Below are positions 1 through 11,433 of a stretch of 64,000 nt of DNA, piece by piece. The notes beneath the pieces are model-generated. The model did no database searches. It saw only the letters and a program-made list of their open reading frames with translations, and had not been told where the DNA came from. This DNA comes from Euryodendron excelsum. Lineage: Eukaryota > Streptophyta > Magnoliopsida > Ericales > Pentaphylacaceae. A program made the translations under genes and the position numbers. The stretch spans positions 9,029,501 to 9,093,500 of the forward strand of contig CM065394.1 in assembly GCA_033060915.1 (NCBI GenBank), in the 5' to 3' direction. Within the stretch, counting starts at the first letter, position 1; each line of letters opens with the position of its first letter.

Positions 1-186
1 CATAAAAAAAGGAAAGTCCAACAAAAGGGAACGGGCACCTCCACCCCTAAAGTCAATGCCATGGTAGTACATAGAGAGAAAACTGAGGATGCCTTCATCC
101 AACCACTTACCCCGGCAAAAAGCTCAACAATTGGACTGGCAAGAGCTTCATCCGTGCTCGCAAGTTTTAGTACAATGTTTGCGTAG
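1..186 (+). pseudogene. Element A polyprotein fragment upstream of reverse transcriptase
   Basis: Reading frame 1 is open from the window start to a TAG at 184-186. It contains KVNAMVVHREKTEDAFIQPL, the kind of Lys/Pro/Ser-rich linker found between protease and reverse transcriptase in Tat polyproteins. No catalytic protease motif is visible, so the protease itself must lie left of the window. The assignment rests on position directly ahead of the RT linker and on general resemblance. Confidence 0.5.
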
Positions 187-268
187 ACAGTCCATAAGTG
201 TCAGGCCCATTTCAAATAAACTCATTCTCTCTTAATCTTTTAGCTGTTAAATTCTCTAGCCTTTAAAT

Positions 269-840
269 TTGTACCGAGCATATCCAATTAATGGAGAAAT
301 ACCCTTTTGTTTTGATCTTTTGTGTTTATGTCTTGCCAGGGATCCTCAAATCCAACGCCTTACCCAATTAGTTGAAAGAATGTCTATCTTGATGAATCAT
401 GACATTGACACTGAATTTGACTATTGGCACTTGGGGATTGAGCGTGATGTCAACCACACAGATGAGATAGTAGAGGAGATTCGAGAACAAGTGAAGAGGC
501 ATGAAAGTTACAATACCCCTAACATTGAAGAAACAGAAACAGTTAAGCAGGGGACCGGGGAAAACACCAAAGAGATTACAATTGGCACAGGGCTAGATGA
601 ATGGCAACACAAGGAATTTTTAGAGCTACTACCTACCTACCTTGACATCTTTTCCTGGTCATACTAGGACTTGCCTGGGCTAGATGAATTCATCGTCGAG
701 CATAGGCTGCCCTTAGATCCCTGGATGAAGCCTCTAAAGTAGAAGTTAAGAAGACTCAAACCAGAGTGGAGCTTAAAAGTCAAGAATAATTGATAAAGCA
801 ACTCTAGGTAGGATTCCTACAAGTGGTGGAATATCACCAA
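269..840 (+). pseudogene. Element A linker to reverse transcriptase
   Basis: An open frame at 269-667 followed, after a stop at 665-667, by an in-frame continuation. It carries the typical sequence leading into Tat reverse transcriptase: FLELLPTYLDIFSWSY, then DLPGLDEFIVEHRLPL, which matches the family pattern of 'DIFAWSYKDMPGLDPxIVxHxLPL'. The ATG at 269 is not a real start, because this is an internal part of a polyprotein. The T-rich run ending TTGCCAG at 335-341, just before the conserved part, could be a 3' splice site (see findings). Confidence 0.75.
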
Positions 841-1460
841 TGGTTGGCAAATATGGTTCTTGTCCCTAAGAAAGATGGCAAAGTTTGAATGTGCATTGAT
901 TTTCATGATCTCAACAAAGTGAGCCTAAAAGGTGACTTCCCCTAACCGCACATTGATCTCCTCATCGCCAACACCGCCGGCCATGGTATGTTTTCCTTCA
1001 TAGATGGGTTCTCAAATAAGATCAAAATAGCTGAGAAAGACCATGATGAAACTGCCTTTATTACCCAGTGGGGGTATATTGTTACAAGGTCATGCCATTC
1101 GGACTCCGCAACACCTGGGCAACTTACCAAAAAGTCATGGTAATGCTATCTCATGACATGATGCACCAAGTAGTTGAGGTCTATGTGGATGACATGATAG
1201 TGAAGTCCAGAGTATGAGAGGATAATTTACTTAACCTCCGAAAGGTGTTTGACTAGCTCTGCAAATACCATCTTAACCTAAAGCCTACTAAATGCACCAT
1301 CGAGGTATCTTCAGGGAAGCTATTGGGGTTTATAGTCAACAAAAAGGGGATAGAGATTGACTTAGCCAAAATCAAGTTTATTTCAAAATGCCACCCCTAT
1401 AGGAGAAACAAAAATTCAAACCTTTTTAGGAAAGCTAAACTTCATCAACAGGTTCATCAC
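841..1460 (+). pseudogene. Element A reverse transcriptase (decayed)
   Basis: Reverse transcriptase copies element RNA into DNA in virus-like particles. Visible motifs in order are CIDFHDLNK (motif like 'CVDYRDLNKA', about 891-918), PHIDLL and FSFIDGFSNKIKI (first catalytic Asp region, about 947-1030), then YVDDMIVKS at about 1180-1206, the polymerase active-site box with both aspartates present. Stops and frame changes interrupt it, for example in FP*PHIDLL near 943 and after MIVKSRV. Lineage: Ty3/gypsy, Tat-like by flanking domains. Not functional. Confidence 0.88.
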
Positions 1461-1479
1461 CTAAATAGCTCATCTCTGC

Positions 1480-1951
1480 AACTCTATTTTCAAGCTCCTT
1501 AAAAGGACACTCCCAAGGAATGGAATAAAGACTGTCAAATAGTCTTTGAGAAGATCAAAGAATACCTTTAAAATCCCCCGGTCTTGGTGATACCTACTCT
1601 CGGGAAACCTTTATTGAGGTGTTTAACAACACTTGACACTTCCATGGGAGCATCTTGGGGCAATATGATGAAACCAAGAAAAAGTAGCAAGCCATTTACT
1701 ACCTCAGTAAGAAGTTCCTGCCTTATGAAGTGAAGTATTCCACTCTTAAAAAAACCTATTACACCCTAACTTGGGCCACCCACCGACTCTAGCACTACAA
1801 GCTCTTCCATTCTACCTTCCTTATCTCTCAGATGGACCCTATCAAACACATCTTTGAGAAGCCTACTTTGTCTAGCTAAATTTCACAATGGCACATTATC
1901 CTCTTAGAGTTTGACATAGTTTTCACCACCTGTAAGGCTGTAAAGGGGCAA
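1480..1951 (+). pseudogene. Element A first RNase H domain (decayed)
   Basis: Downstream of reverse transcriptase, several short frames give the ordinary retroelement RNase H and connection region: YYLSKKFLPYE, ATHRL, SQMDPIKHIFEKP and LLEFDIVFTTCKAVKGQ. These match the conserved Tat order 'YYLSKKFTxYE ... WAxxRLR ... DPIKYIFEKP ... EFDIxYxxxKAIKGQ'. Catalytic residues cannot be judged, because the segment is broken by stops and small frameshifts. Confidence 0.75.
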
Positions 1952-2296
1952 ATGATAGAAAACTACCTTGTCGAGAACCCAATTGAAGATTATCAATCCA
2001 TGGAACTCCAATTCCCTGATAAAGACATACTATTCACAGATAATGAAATTGAAAAGCAAGAGGAACCTAGATGGAAGATGTATTTTGACGGTTCCTCCAC
2101 CACGAAGGTAGCCAGGATTGGGGTATTAGTGGTATCTGAGACTGGTAGCCATTACCTGATTGTGGTTAAGATAAAACTAGACCCTTGCACTAACAACATA
2201 GCTGAATATGAAGCTTACACCTTGGGATTGAGGTTGGCAATTGAAATAAAGATTGAGAATCTGGTTGATTTTGGAGACTTCGACCTTCTAATCTAA
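1952..2296 (+). pseudogene. Element A second (archaeal-type) RNase H domain
   Basis: The best preserved piece of the polyprotein, open for 114 codons. The core begins about 2070 with WKMYFDGSST (first catalytic Asp), followed by RIGVLVVSETGSHY, CTNNIAEYEAYTLGL (catalytic Glu) and VDFGDFDLLI (catalytic Asp). The D-E-D set is therefore still visible. A second RNase H is diagnostic of the Tat lineage of plant Ty3/gypsy. It is preceded by the linker ENYLVENPIEDYQ and ends at a TAA shortly after the third Asp. The ATG at 1952 is internal to the polyprotein. Confidence 0.88.
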
Positions 2297-2900
2297 GAAG
2301 GTATACCAGACTCGGAATGCCATACTTGGAATGCCAAACTCTCTCAATACCGCAGCAAATCAAGGCCATGTGCCAATTATTCCGAAGTATAGACTTCCAT
2401 CATATTCATCGGACTGAGAACAGTTTCAGGGACACTTTGGCCACTCTAGCTGCAACTATCAAGGTTGACAAGGGTACATAGATTTGTCCTCTTCAGATTT
2501 TCATTAGGGACACCCCCTCTTACTGCCTCCACACCACCTTAGAGCCGGATAGGAAAACATGGTTTCACGACATCAAGATAAAAGTTTAGAAAAGAGATTT
2601 CCCAAGCCAGCTCTCTTTCCAAGATAAGAAGACAATCTGCAAAATGTCTAGCCACTACTTCATAACAGAGAATGAAGTCTTCAAAAGGTTAATGTTAAGC
2701 CTGCTAAAATGTGTAGATGCAAGTGAAGCCAAAGAAATCATGGAAGGAGTGCACGAAAGAGTTTGCAGCGCCCACATGAATGGTCATACTCTTTCAAAAC
2801 AGATCCTTTGAACAAGGTATTATTGGACGACTGTGGAGTCCAATTATATCAGATATGTCCTCCGATGTCATAAATGCAAGATACACCTGCCTGTAGGTCT
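2297..2900 (+). pseudogene. Element A RNase H-integrase linker and integrase zinc finger (N-part)
   Basis: Heavily decayed linker. Near the end the translation YIRYVLRCHKCKIHLPVGL shows the CHxC half of the integrase HHCC zinc-binding domain, matching 'YVRKCHKCQ...' of Tat integrases. The frame is cut at 2900 by element B. When the two sides are joined through one copy of the target duplication, the frame reads on into LYPMTAA and then PFSIW at 25333 onward, the expected 'TSPWPFSMWGxDVIG' region. This shows the insertion point precisely. Confidence 0.75.
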
Positions 2901-5900
2901 TGTTGCACCCTGATTTTTAGCCCCGAGTCTGGGTCTTGACTCAAGCGAATCCTAATACTCTGTCTATCAAAACTCACCCTCTTAAGAGGACGAGTGTGAC
3001 AAGGTTTGAACTTGAAATGTATTTGATTAAGGGCTTTTTGAAAAAGGTTTGGAGTCACCGCCTAACTTTGATAAAGGTGTGTTAGGTCACCTAAACTAAG
3101 TATAGCCCGAAGTCTAAACTAAAGGTTTTTTTTAAAAGATTTTGGAACACTTCCTCTCGAGAGGGTTTTTGGAAAAACTGGTTGGTTAGCAACCTTTAGA
3201 GAATATTTGTGCCCTTTTAGAAAAATGACTCCATCTTGGTCTTTGAAAATAATGGTTCGGAGGTTGGTTACGTGTAGGGAAGATGATTGAAGACTATCAC
3301 CCTACCCCACCTTGCAGTACCTACAGGTCTATTCAGTCTAGGTTTCACTCACTTCAATCTCTAATTCCTAAATGTCCACCTGAAAAGATTTTGAAAAGGA
3401 TTCTGTTATCACTTTTGACTGTATGAATGCATGATGCAATTTTTGGAAAGAGTTGGGAATTTTAGAAAAGGGACTAAAAATAAAAGTTTGAAAAAGGGGA
3501 TTTGATTTAGAAATAGAAGTTGTGGCCGCACCTATGAAGGTTGCCTATGTATCTTATTTGGCGAGAATCATGTCAGTCATAGTTTGGGCTCAGGGTCCGA
3601 TTGAAAATAGGCACATTGGGGCCTTTAGAAAGTTTTGAAGACTCATTAGGGTCTCGTTTTGAAAAAGAGAACTTGAAAATTTTTACTTGAAATTTGGAAA
3701 TAACTTGAAAGTTTTGATTTGAAATTGGATGTTAAAGTGTTTTTGAAATACAACTTAAAGGTTTTTGGAAGTGCTTTTGAAATGGGATTGGAAGTATTTT
3801 TGAACATAGCTCAAGAGAGTTTTGGAAGTTTTGAAAACTTAACAAGGGATTTGAAAGTGGAATTTGGACTTGCAAAAGCTCTTGTGAACTTGTCTTGAAA
3901 AAGATTTTTGAAATAATTTTTGAACAACTTAAGAAAGGTATGCTGATATTTTATTGCCTTTGAGAGTTTAGCTAGTTGAGAACTAAGCTCCTTTAAGGCT
4001 ATGATTTTTGGAAAACATTTTTAGAAAATGAGCTAGAAACTTCCCTTGTTTGAATATCTCACTTAATCTTGGATAACCCTAACCATAGAAGGCCTAGGGT
4101 CTTTTCATGAAGGTGATGTTTGAAAATAGTTTTTGTAAAACCTTTAGGGTTTGAAACCCTAATATGAACCTTTTAGGCCTCATTTTATGTATCACTTTCC
4201 CTAGGAAATCCTCACCATGAAAGGGTTAGGATCGCCTTGGCATAATGAGAGTTTTTGAAGTCATTTTGGAATTAGTTTTTGGAAAACAGTAAGTGTGTAG
4301 CCACTTTGGATTAAGGCAAGTTTTGAAGGAACTTTTTAAAATATTTTTGGGTTGGAAGCATCCTAATCTTGAAGCATCCTAATCTTGGTTGGACAAATTA
4401 GGGTTCAAGTAGCCTAGGGTTAGATTGACTCAGGATTAGGTCAATTCAGGGCTTGATTGACCTAAGGTTAGACAACCTAGGGATGGAAGTGACTTAAGAT
4501 GCAAGTTACCTAGGGTTTAGCAAGGATGCCTTGAAGTAAAAAGATTTGATTTAATGCAATATGAAAATGTATGATTTTTAGTTAAAAAAGGAATGTTTTA
4601 TTTTTTGAAAGTTTTGAAAAAGAAAATTTTTACTTTAGGAAAGTATTGAAAAAGGAAAAGTTTCATTTTTGAAAGTTTTGTCAAAGGAAAGTTTTATTTT
4701 AGGAAAGTTTTGAAAAAAGAAAATTTCAGCTTGGGAAAGTTTCAATTTTATTTTAAAAAATAGAGGATTGGATTTTGTTTCTAAAAATAGTGAGATTTGA
4801 TTTTGTTTCCTAAAGGGAAAGATTTGATTTGCTTTCCAAAATGGAAAGATTTGATTTTGAGTTAAAAAAGGAAAGATTTTATTTTATTTCCAAAATGGGA
4901 TGGATTTGATTTGTTTTCAAAAACAAAAGATTGGATTTGTTTCCAAAATGAAAAGATTTTAATTGAAGAAGGAAATATTTGGTTTGAAAAAGATAAGATT
5001 TCAATTGAAAATCTTATGATTTTATGTATGACTTTTTGGAAACAACTTAAGTGAGCTATGCAATTTTTGAAAACATGATGCAACAAGAACATGGAAAACC
5101 ATTTTTATACGATGGATGCAAAATGAGTTTTAGGGGATAAGACAAGGCTTCCTAAGACGTAGATTTCTACGACTTCGAGAAAACGACCCTTGGACCAATT
5201 TTGGAAAAACATGGAATTTAAAGGGGTTTGAAAACTAAAGTTTGAAAGAGGTGTTTTAGGGCTTAAAACCATACTGTGCCCTTTGAAGGCCTCTTTAAAT
5301 ATGCCCCTTTCCTGAAGTGACCCTAACTATGGAAATGCTAGAATCACTTTAGGGTTGTGATTTTGAAAGTAAGTTAGCGTTGGAAATCCTACTGTGAACC
5401 TTGATGGTGATTTTGAATATGTCACCTTCCTAGGAAACCCCTAACCATGAAAATGCTAGAATCACCCTAGGGCTTGTGATTTCTTTGAAAAGCAAGTTTG
5501 AAAATAGCCTTGAAAGCAACTTTGGGGTGTAGTTTTGGAAAATGCTTTTGAATGCAGTTTTTAAAAACATGATGGTAATGAACAATGCTTGAACATGACA
5601 GTCAGAATGCAATAGGGACATGAATATATAAGGTTAAAGGTTTCACAACATTGTAAGGGACCTCAAGACCATACCATGATTGGTTAGGGTAAATGAAGAC
5701 CCCCGAAACACTGGTCTCCCTAAAGCTTCCCCTCTACATGGACCAAGGGTCCTCTTGTTTCAAGCATGCAAGAATAGGGGGTAAAGGATAGGGATTAAAA
5801 GAGAGAATAGTCCAAGTGGACTAGGAAGGAGAAGAGAGAGAGGAGGAGGGCTTAAACTTAAAGAAACCCAACCTTGTTTTCTTGTTAGCTTGAATGCTTC

Positions 5901-7036
5901 AATGGAGAACTTACTTGAACCTTGCAATAGCTTCAAGGGCTTCCAAGGGCTGAACTGGATCTTCAATGGAGTGAGGAAGTTAGGGTATCAGTGTTTTGGG
6001 TTAGGGTTTGCTGGAAGCTCCCTTGGAGGTTTGGAAGCTAGGGTTTTAAGGGATTTTTGGGGGTTGTAAAGAGTTTGACAAAGCTTTTTTTTTTCATTTT
6101 TCTGAACCTAGAATACGATGAAGGATGAATTGTATTTATAGGCAAAAATTAAGGAGGTGGCGCCACTAGAAGTGGAGCCTAGCCATTTCTTAGCTAGGAG
6201 TCAGTGGCGTTAGGCCAATTTTTGGCTAGGCGCCAGTAGGAGTGGTGCCACCCTGGTATGGCAATGATTCTAAAGATTTAATTTGACTTGGGCCACAAGG
6301 CAAAGATTTGGGCACCACTCCTAGTGGCTCCAAGCCATTTTTTCTTTTTTTTAGCCTGGCTCCACTGTGAGTGGCTCCGGTTTGATTAAGAAAGCTGTCG
6401 GGCTATGGGGCCTAGCTAGCAAAGAGATAAGGGCACTCAGGAGCACCCTGGGGGTTCTTAGTTTGATACTGAAAGCTGGAATGGTTTGAAAAAGATGGCA
6501 GGTCCTCTAAGGGCAAAATGGTCATTTAAATAAAAAAGTATCAGAATGGGCTCAGAATGGACTAGGATAGCATCAGAGGGTTGGATATACTATTAAGAGT
6601 GTTTTGGAGGATTACCAATTTGATATCGAAAGCTAGAGTGGTTGAAAAGGACGATCGACCCACCAGGGGCAAAATGGTCATTCAAGCCAGAAGACACCGA
6701 AATTGGTCCGGAGTTGACCAGGATGGGATTTGAATATCATGAACACTGTTAACAGTGTCCTAGGGGATTGCCAGTTTGATATTAAAGGCCAACATGGTTG
6801 AAAGGGACAACCAACCCACTAGGGGCAAAACGGTCATATGACTAGGATACATCGGAACAAGTCCAGAATTGACTAGAAAGGGATTTGGAGGTTGGAGACA
6901 CTCATGGGAGTGCCCTTGGATGTCTTCTGGTTTGATACCCAGAGCTAGTGTGGTTGGTGAGGGCGATCGGGGCACCTAGGAGTAAAATTATTAATTTGAT
7001 TAGGAATTACCGAAACAATTCCAAAGTTGATTTGAA
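2901..7036 (-). repeat. 3' LTR of element B (left, truncated)
   Basis: Read on the + strand it starts TGTTGCACCCTGATTTTTAG and parallels 21037-25332 almost to its end. Homology stops at about 7036. The last roughly 300 bp, including the CCCCATTTTTG terminus, are missing, so a deletion took the U3 tip together with pol. Contents from right to left in element sense: U3 tandem units with the GGGGCAAAA motif at about 6500-6990, a TATAAATA box (6133-6140, - strand), telobox motifs, and a long GGAAAG/GATTTG low-complexity stretch (3460-5100). Short ORFs inside are chance frames. Confidence 0.82.
6133..6140 (-). promoter_or_regulatory. LTR TATA box, element B 3' LTR
   Basis: TATAAATA on the - strand, at the same place as in the C, E, H and J LTRs. 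It lies between the CACTAG-containing GCC palindromes and the AAACCCTAG motifs. The other B LTR has a T-run here (about 24173-24183) and has lost the box. Confidence 0.55.
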
Positions 7037-8252
7037 TTTGGTAGCTACACTCATGAGTAGGTAGTCTTCTTCTCTTGTCATATAATAATGGTAGCTACAC
7101 TCACACTCACTGGTAGCCCTTTCCATAAGTGATTGGGGAGGGAATCGACAAAAGGTCAATCTAGGTGTGCGATAATCCCTAAATTTTTAACAATGGTGGA
7201 ACCATCTAAAATAGATCATAAAGGCAGATTCTATATTCTAAGAATTCTCGAGATGTGTGCATTAAAATGAACATGAATCACCGATATGTTAAAAATTATC
7301 AAAACCATTGACTCATATTTATGCAAGTGCTACTACACGCAAGAATCAATCTTGAACAAGCATGCACATCAATATGTTCGTTATTGAATATTAGCATTAG
7401 TGATTGTGCACGTGTAGGACAAATATTATCAAAAATTCTTTTTGGCTTTTCTGATTTCACTTTTTTTTTCAAAGATTCAACCATCCTAAGCTTGCCAATG
7501 TGCGCTAATCTTACTTTTTGAGGGTGTAGCTACTTGTTGCTTTCCCAGGACATCCTTCAAGGGTCACTCGAACTTTGACAAGCTATGTGATCTTCATCTC
7601 TCACCCCTTTGTATTTCCACCCTCTCTACACTTTCTATTTTTCTGTCCCCTATTTCTAGAGTCATAGATTGTTTTTGTCGAATGTGGTGCTTGTACTATT
7701 ATTTCCCCTGAGTTGAGGGCATCACAAATTGAGGGAAGGTCCCTCAAAGAAGTTATCATCCACAAGAATGTGAAACAAAGGGGATAAACTAGAAATCACT
7801 ACTCATTCTATTTTGATATATTTATATGTCACCAAAGCTCTTAATTGAAAGCAAATATGATAGGTAAAACAAGATGCAAAATAATAAAGGATAAGAAGAA
7901 AATGGAAGAATCTGAAAATCATCTCTCTTCATTGTTCTTTAGACAAACCCTTCAGACAGGTTTCAAAACCACACCAACGTCTTCTATGCTCCATTTGGCA
8001 AGTTCATTTCCTGAGTGCCAATGACCTTGGCATCAATCAACGCTTGTATTTTGTGTTTTTGGATGAGACAATGCTCAATAACATACCCCTGTCTTTCAGA
8101 ATGGTACTCACAAACAAAAGTAGGGTTGAAGGTAGCGGGCAAAGGACTCAACTATGGTGGGGCAGTTATGGGGGCTAGAAGGTTGGCTTTTAAGAGGTCA
8201 TCATAGTCTTCGTTTTGGTGTAGGCTAGGGGGAAAAGGCATGAGGTCGGCGG
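7037..8252 (-). pseudogene. Element B internal remnant: gag C-terminal part and unassigned following region
   Basis: Read leftward from 8252, the frame gives ADLMPFPPSLHQNEDYDDLL, then CEYHSERQGYVIEHC followed by KHKIQALIDAKVI. This is the single zinc knuckle and the 'LKHKIQDLIDAK' signature of Tat gag. Joined across element C it continues directly from 18423. From about 7985 to 7060 the sequence is broken by stops. A 61-codon frame at 7299-7484 is visible but I cannot assign it to a domain, though by position it should be the start of protease. The segment ends in an odd repeated joint with the LTR at 7037-7110. Confidence 0.65.
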
Positions 8253-8257
8253 CTTGC
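8253..8257. repeat. Target-site duplication of element C (left copy)
   Basis: CTTGC immediately before the TG of C. It is identical to CTTGC at 18418-18422, immediately after the terminal CA. A perfect 5-bp duplication is the expected product of Ty3/gypsy integrase. Confidence 0.9.
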
Positions 8258-8859
8258 TGTCGCGCCCAGATTTTTCGCACTCGAGGAATACTCACCCAAG
8301 CGGGAAAAATGTTGTACTCTCTCGTTAGAACTCACCCTCCTAGAAGAATGAGTGCGACTAGGTTTGAATTGAAAAACTGGTTTGAATAAAGGGCTTTTGA
8401 AAAAGATTCGGAGTCGCCACCTAACTTGATTAAGGTGAGTTAGGTCACCTAAAAACTAAGCATAATCCGAAAACTACACTTACGGTTTTGGAAAACAATT
8501 TTTGAAAATATCTCCTCGAGAGAGGGTTTTTAAAGAAAACAGGTTGTTTGGCAACCTTTGGAAAATATTTAACCCTTTTTAGAAAAATAACTCCTTTTGC
8601 TCTTTGAAATCAGTGATCCTAGGTTCGGAGGTTGGTTACGTGTAGGGAAGATGCACTAAGCTATCACCCTACCCCGCCCCTTCGGTACCTACATGTCAAT
8701 CTACCGTAGATTCACCTATGAGAGTCTTTAATTAACTATAGTTCAATCTCATTCACTTTGATTTGAAAAGATAGATTTAGACTTGTTTTGGAATGAGAAG
8801 GTTTAAGAAAACCTAGACTTAGGAAAGGGAAGAGACTTAGGAAAGATTTGACTTGGCTT

Positions 8860-10500
8860 GGAAGATTTGGAAAGATTGGATTTTAGGAGATGTTCAAATT
8901 AGGAAAGGTCCGATTTAGGAAAGTTTCGAATTAGGAAAGTTTTATTTTTGGAAAGTTTTCGAATTAGGAAAGTTTTGAATTTAGGAAAGTTTTAGGTTTA
9001 GGAAAGTTTTGAATTTAAGAAAGTTTAGAAATTGGAAAGTTTCGAGTTCAAAAAGTTTTCGAAAAAGGAAAGGTTGTCAGATTAGGAAAGTTCCCAAATT
9101 AGGAAAGTTTTGAAAATCAGAAAGTTTTGAATTTAGAAATGTTTTGAAAAAGGGAAATTTTGAATTTGGAAAGCTTTGAAAACAAGGAAGTTTTGAAAAT
9201 AAGAAAGTTTCATTTTGGGAAAGGTTTGAAAAAGGAAAGTTTTCAATTTAGGAAATGTTTGAATTAAGAAAGTTTCAACTTAAGAAAGTCTTAAATTAAG
9301 AAAGCTTTGAGTTTAGAAAAGTCTTAGATTTGAAAAGATGTTGAAGTTTTGGAAAGTTTAGAGTTTAGAAAGATTTGGGTTTAGAAAGATTTAACTTAAG
9401 AAAGTTTTGAATTTAGGAAGCTTAGAATTTTAGAAAGATTTGAAATTTAGAAAGTTTAGGATTTAGAAAGTTTTAGAGTTTGAATTTTAGAGAGTCTTGA
9501 AATTAGGAAAGGCTTGAGTTTAGGAAAGGTTTGAAAACTTAGGTTTAAGAAGTTAAGATTTGAAAAGAGTGTAGAATTAGGAAAGATTTGAAAATTGAGT
9601 TTTAAAACTTAGGAAAGATTTTTATGTTCAAGTTTAGGAAACTTAAGATTTAGGAAAAGGGAAGTTTAGGAAGGATTTGAATTAAGAAAGAGTTGGATTT
9701 TGAAATTTAAGGAAAGATTTAAAATTTAGGTTTAGGAAACTTATGGTTTAGGAAGGAATTGAATTAGGAAAGGTTTGGATTAAGAAGAGATTGGATTTGG
9801 TTTTTTAAAGAGAAGATAGGATTTGACAAGGATTTGGAAAGGGGGATTCCAGAAACCCTAGATTTGAAAAATTGTAGTTTTGACGTAGAAAAAAGGTTTT
9901 GGAAACATGTATATTTTTTATGTGAAAACATGAGATTTTGGAAACCTAGGTTTGGGGCAAAGTTTGAAAATCATGTTTTTGGGAAGAAAATTTAGGGTTT
10001 CCTAATTGTGGGTTCTAGGACTTGATTTGGGGCTCTAAGGAAAGAGTTTTTAGAAAGTGTGTTTTTAGAAACGAAAGCTTTCTAGAAGGGAATCCTAGAA
10101 AAGAGTTTTTGGAAAGTGTGTTTGAAGAGGGAGTTTTTGGAAAAAGATTTTAAAGAGAAGGAGTTTTGGAAAGTGTGTTTTTGGAAACGAAGACTTTGGA
10201 AGGAAAACCTAAAGAGGAGTTTCTAGAGGGAAGAATTTTGGAAAGAGAGTTTTTAGAAAGACTTTTGGAGAGAGTTTTTAGGAAAGTGAATCGAGGGAGT
10301 GTTTTTAGAAAGTGAATTTTTAAGAGAGAGAGTTTTGGAAAGGAGTTGGAAAAGGGAGGTTTTGAAAAATAGATTTTGGAGGGGAGCTTTTGAAAACAAC
10401 TTTGGAGAGGAAAGTTTTAAGAAAGTATGTTGAAAAAGAGATTTTTAGGAAAAGATTTTTGAAGAGAGAGAGTTTTTGGAAAGTATGAAAATTTTTCACT
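8860..10500. repeat. Degenerate short tandem repeats (GGAAAGTTTTGAATTTA type)
   Basis: A stretch of about 1.6 kb in which a unit of roughly 15-22 bp around GGAAAGTTTTGAATTTAG recurs dozens of times with variation. The + strand is purine-rich (GAAAG, TTTGG, TTAGG) with almost no other information. Equivalent fields occur at 3460-5100, 22740-23060, 51780-52200 and, in the opposite orientation, at 55250-56640 and 58150-59660. No long ORF runs through it. Confidence 0.75.
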
Positions 10501-11372
10501 TTCCTAAAGCGATTCTAACCATAAGAGGGCTAGAACCACTTTAAGAAAGTGGTTTTGGAAAATAATAACATTTGAAAATATAGACCAAAAAGGTGACTTT
10601 TAATGTAACACTTTCCTAAAGCAACCCTAGCCATGGAAAGGCTAGAATCACCCTAGGATTGTGATTTTGAAAACATGTTTTTGAAAAGGAGCTTTTGATG
10701 CAATTTTGAAAACAAGTTTGAAAACGTTTTGGAAAACAACTTTGAAAACAGTTTTTGGAAGATGCAAGACTATGATATGCACAATGCAATTTGGGGTCGT
10801 GAACATACAAGGCTAAGGTTTCACCACATAATCAAGGGGGCCGGACCCACGTGGTCTTTGGTTAGACTAGAAGAAAGCCCGCGACACGGTGACTCTCCAA
10901 CAGTCTAATCCTACACATGGACCGGGAGTCCCTTTGTTTCAAGCATGCAAAGAAAGGGGGGGGAAAGAGATGGGGGATTAAAATAGAGAAAACCCAAGTG
11001 GGATGGAGAGAGAAGAGAGAGGGGAGAAGTGCAGAAAATTAAAGAGAAAGCCTACCGTATGTCTTCTTTATTTTACGCGCCTTGCTTGTCTTCGGTCTTT
11101 AGTCTTTGTCTTGATCTTCACATTCAGTCTTTAGTACTTGTCTTCAAGCTTTGGATGGCAGCTCTTCAAGTCTTCAAAGGATGGTTGAAGGCTAGTGTAT
11201 GAGTGTATGGGGGCGTGTATAAGTGTATAGGAGGCTAGGGTTTGTGTAGGGTGGCTAGGGTTTGGGAAAACCTAGAGAGGCTAGGGTTTTGGAGGTGCTC
11301 GAGCTCTGTATATCGAAATATAGGATTTTTAGGTTAAGTTTGCAGACCCCTTTCACGTTGAATGAGGCTCTG

Positions 11373-11380
11373 TATTTATA
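11373..11380 (-). promoter_or_regulatory. LTR TATA box, element C 3' LTR
   Basis: TATAAATA on the - strand followed by CAGAGCCTC, which is also present after the boxes in H and in the other C LTR (16636-16643). A GGCGCC palindrome lies about 55-80 bp upstream and AAACCCTAG motifs about 80-140 bp downstream. Confidence 0.65.
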
Positions 11381-11433
11381 AAAGGAGGATAAACCTGGCG
11401 CCTGTTGCAGTGGCGCTAGGCCAAATTCTACAC

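Larger units (their letters stand above)
1..2900 (+). mobile_element. Element A, Tat-lineage Ty3/gypsy retrotransposon, first segment
   Basis: Host element of the whole nest, read on the + strand. This segment holds the linker before reverse transcriptase, the reverse transcriptase, a first RNase H, a second (archaeal-type) RNase H and the start of the integrase. Two RNase H domains in a Ty3/gypsy polyprotein is the known hallmark of the plant Tat lineage. The segment stops in the integrase zinc-finger region at 2900 and the reading resumes at 25333 after element B. There are many stops and small indels, so it is old and inactive. The gag and 5' LTR lie left of the window. Confidence 0.9.
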
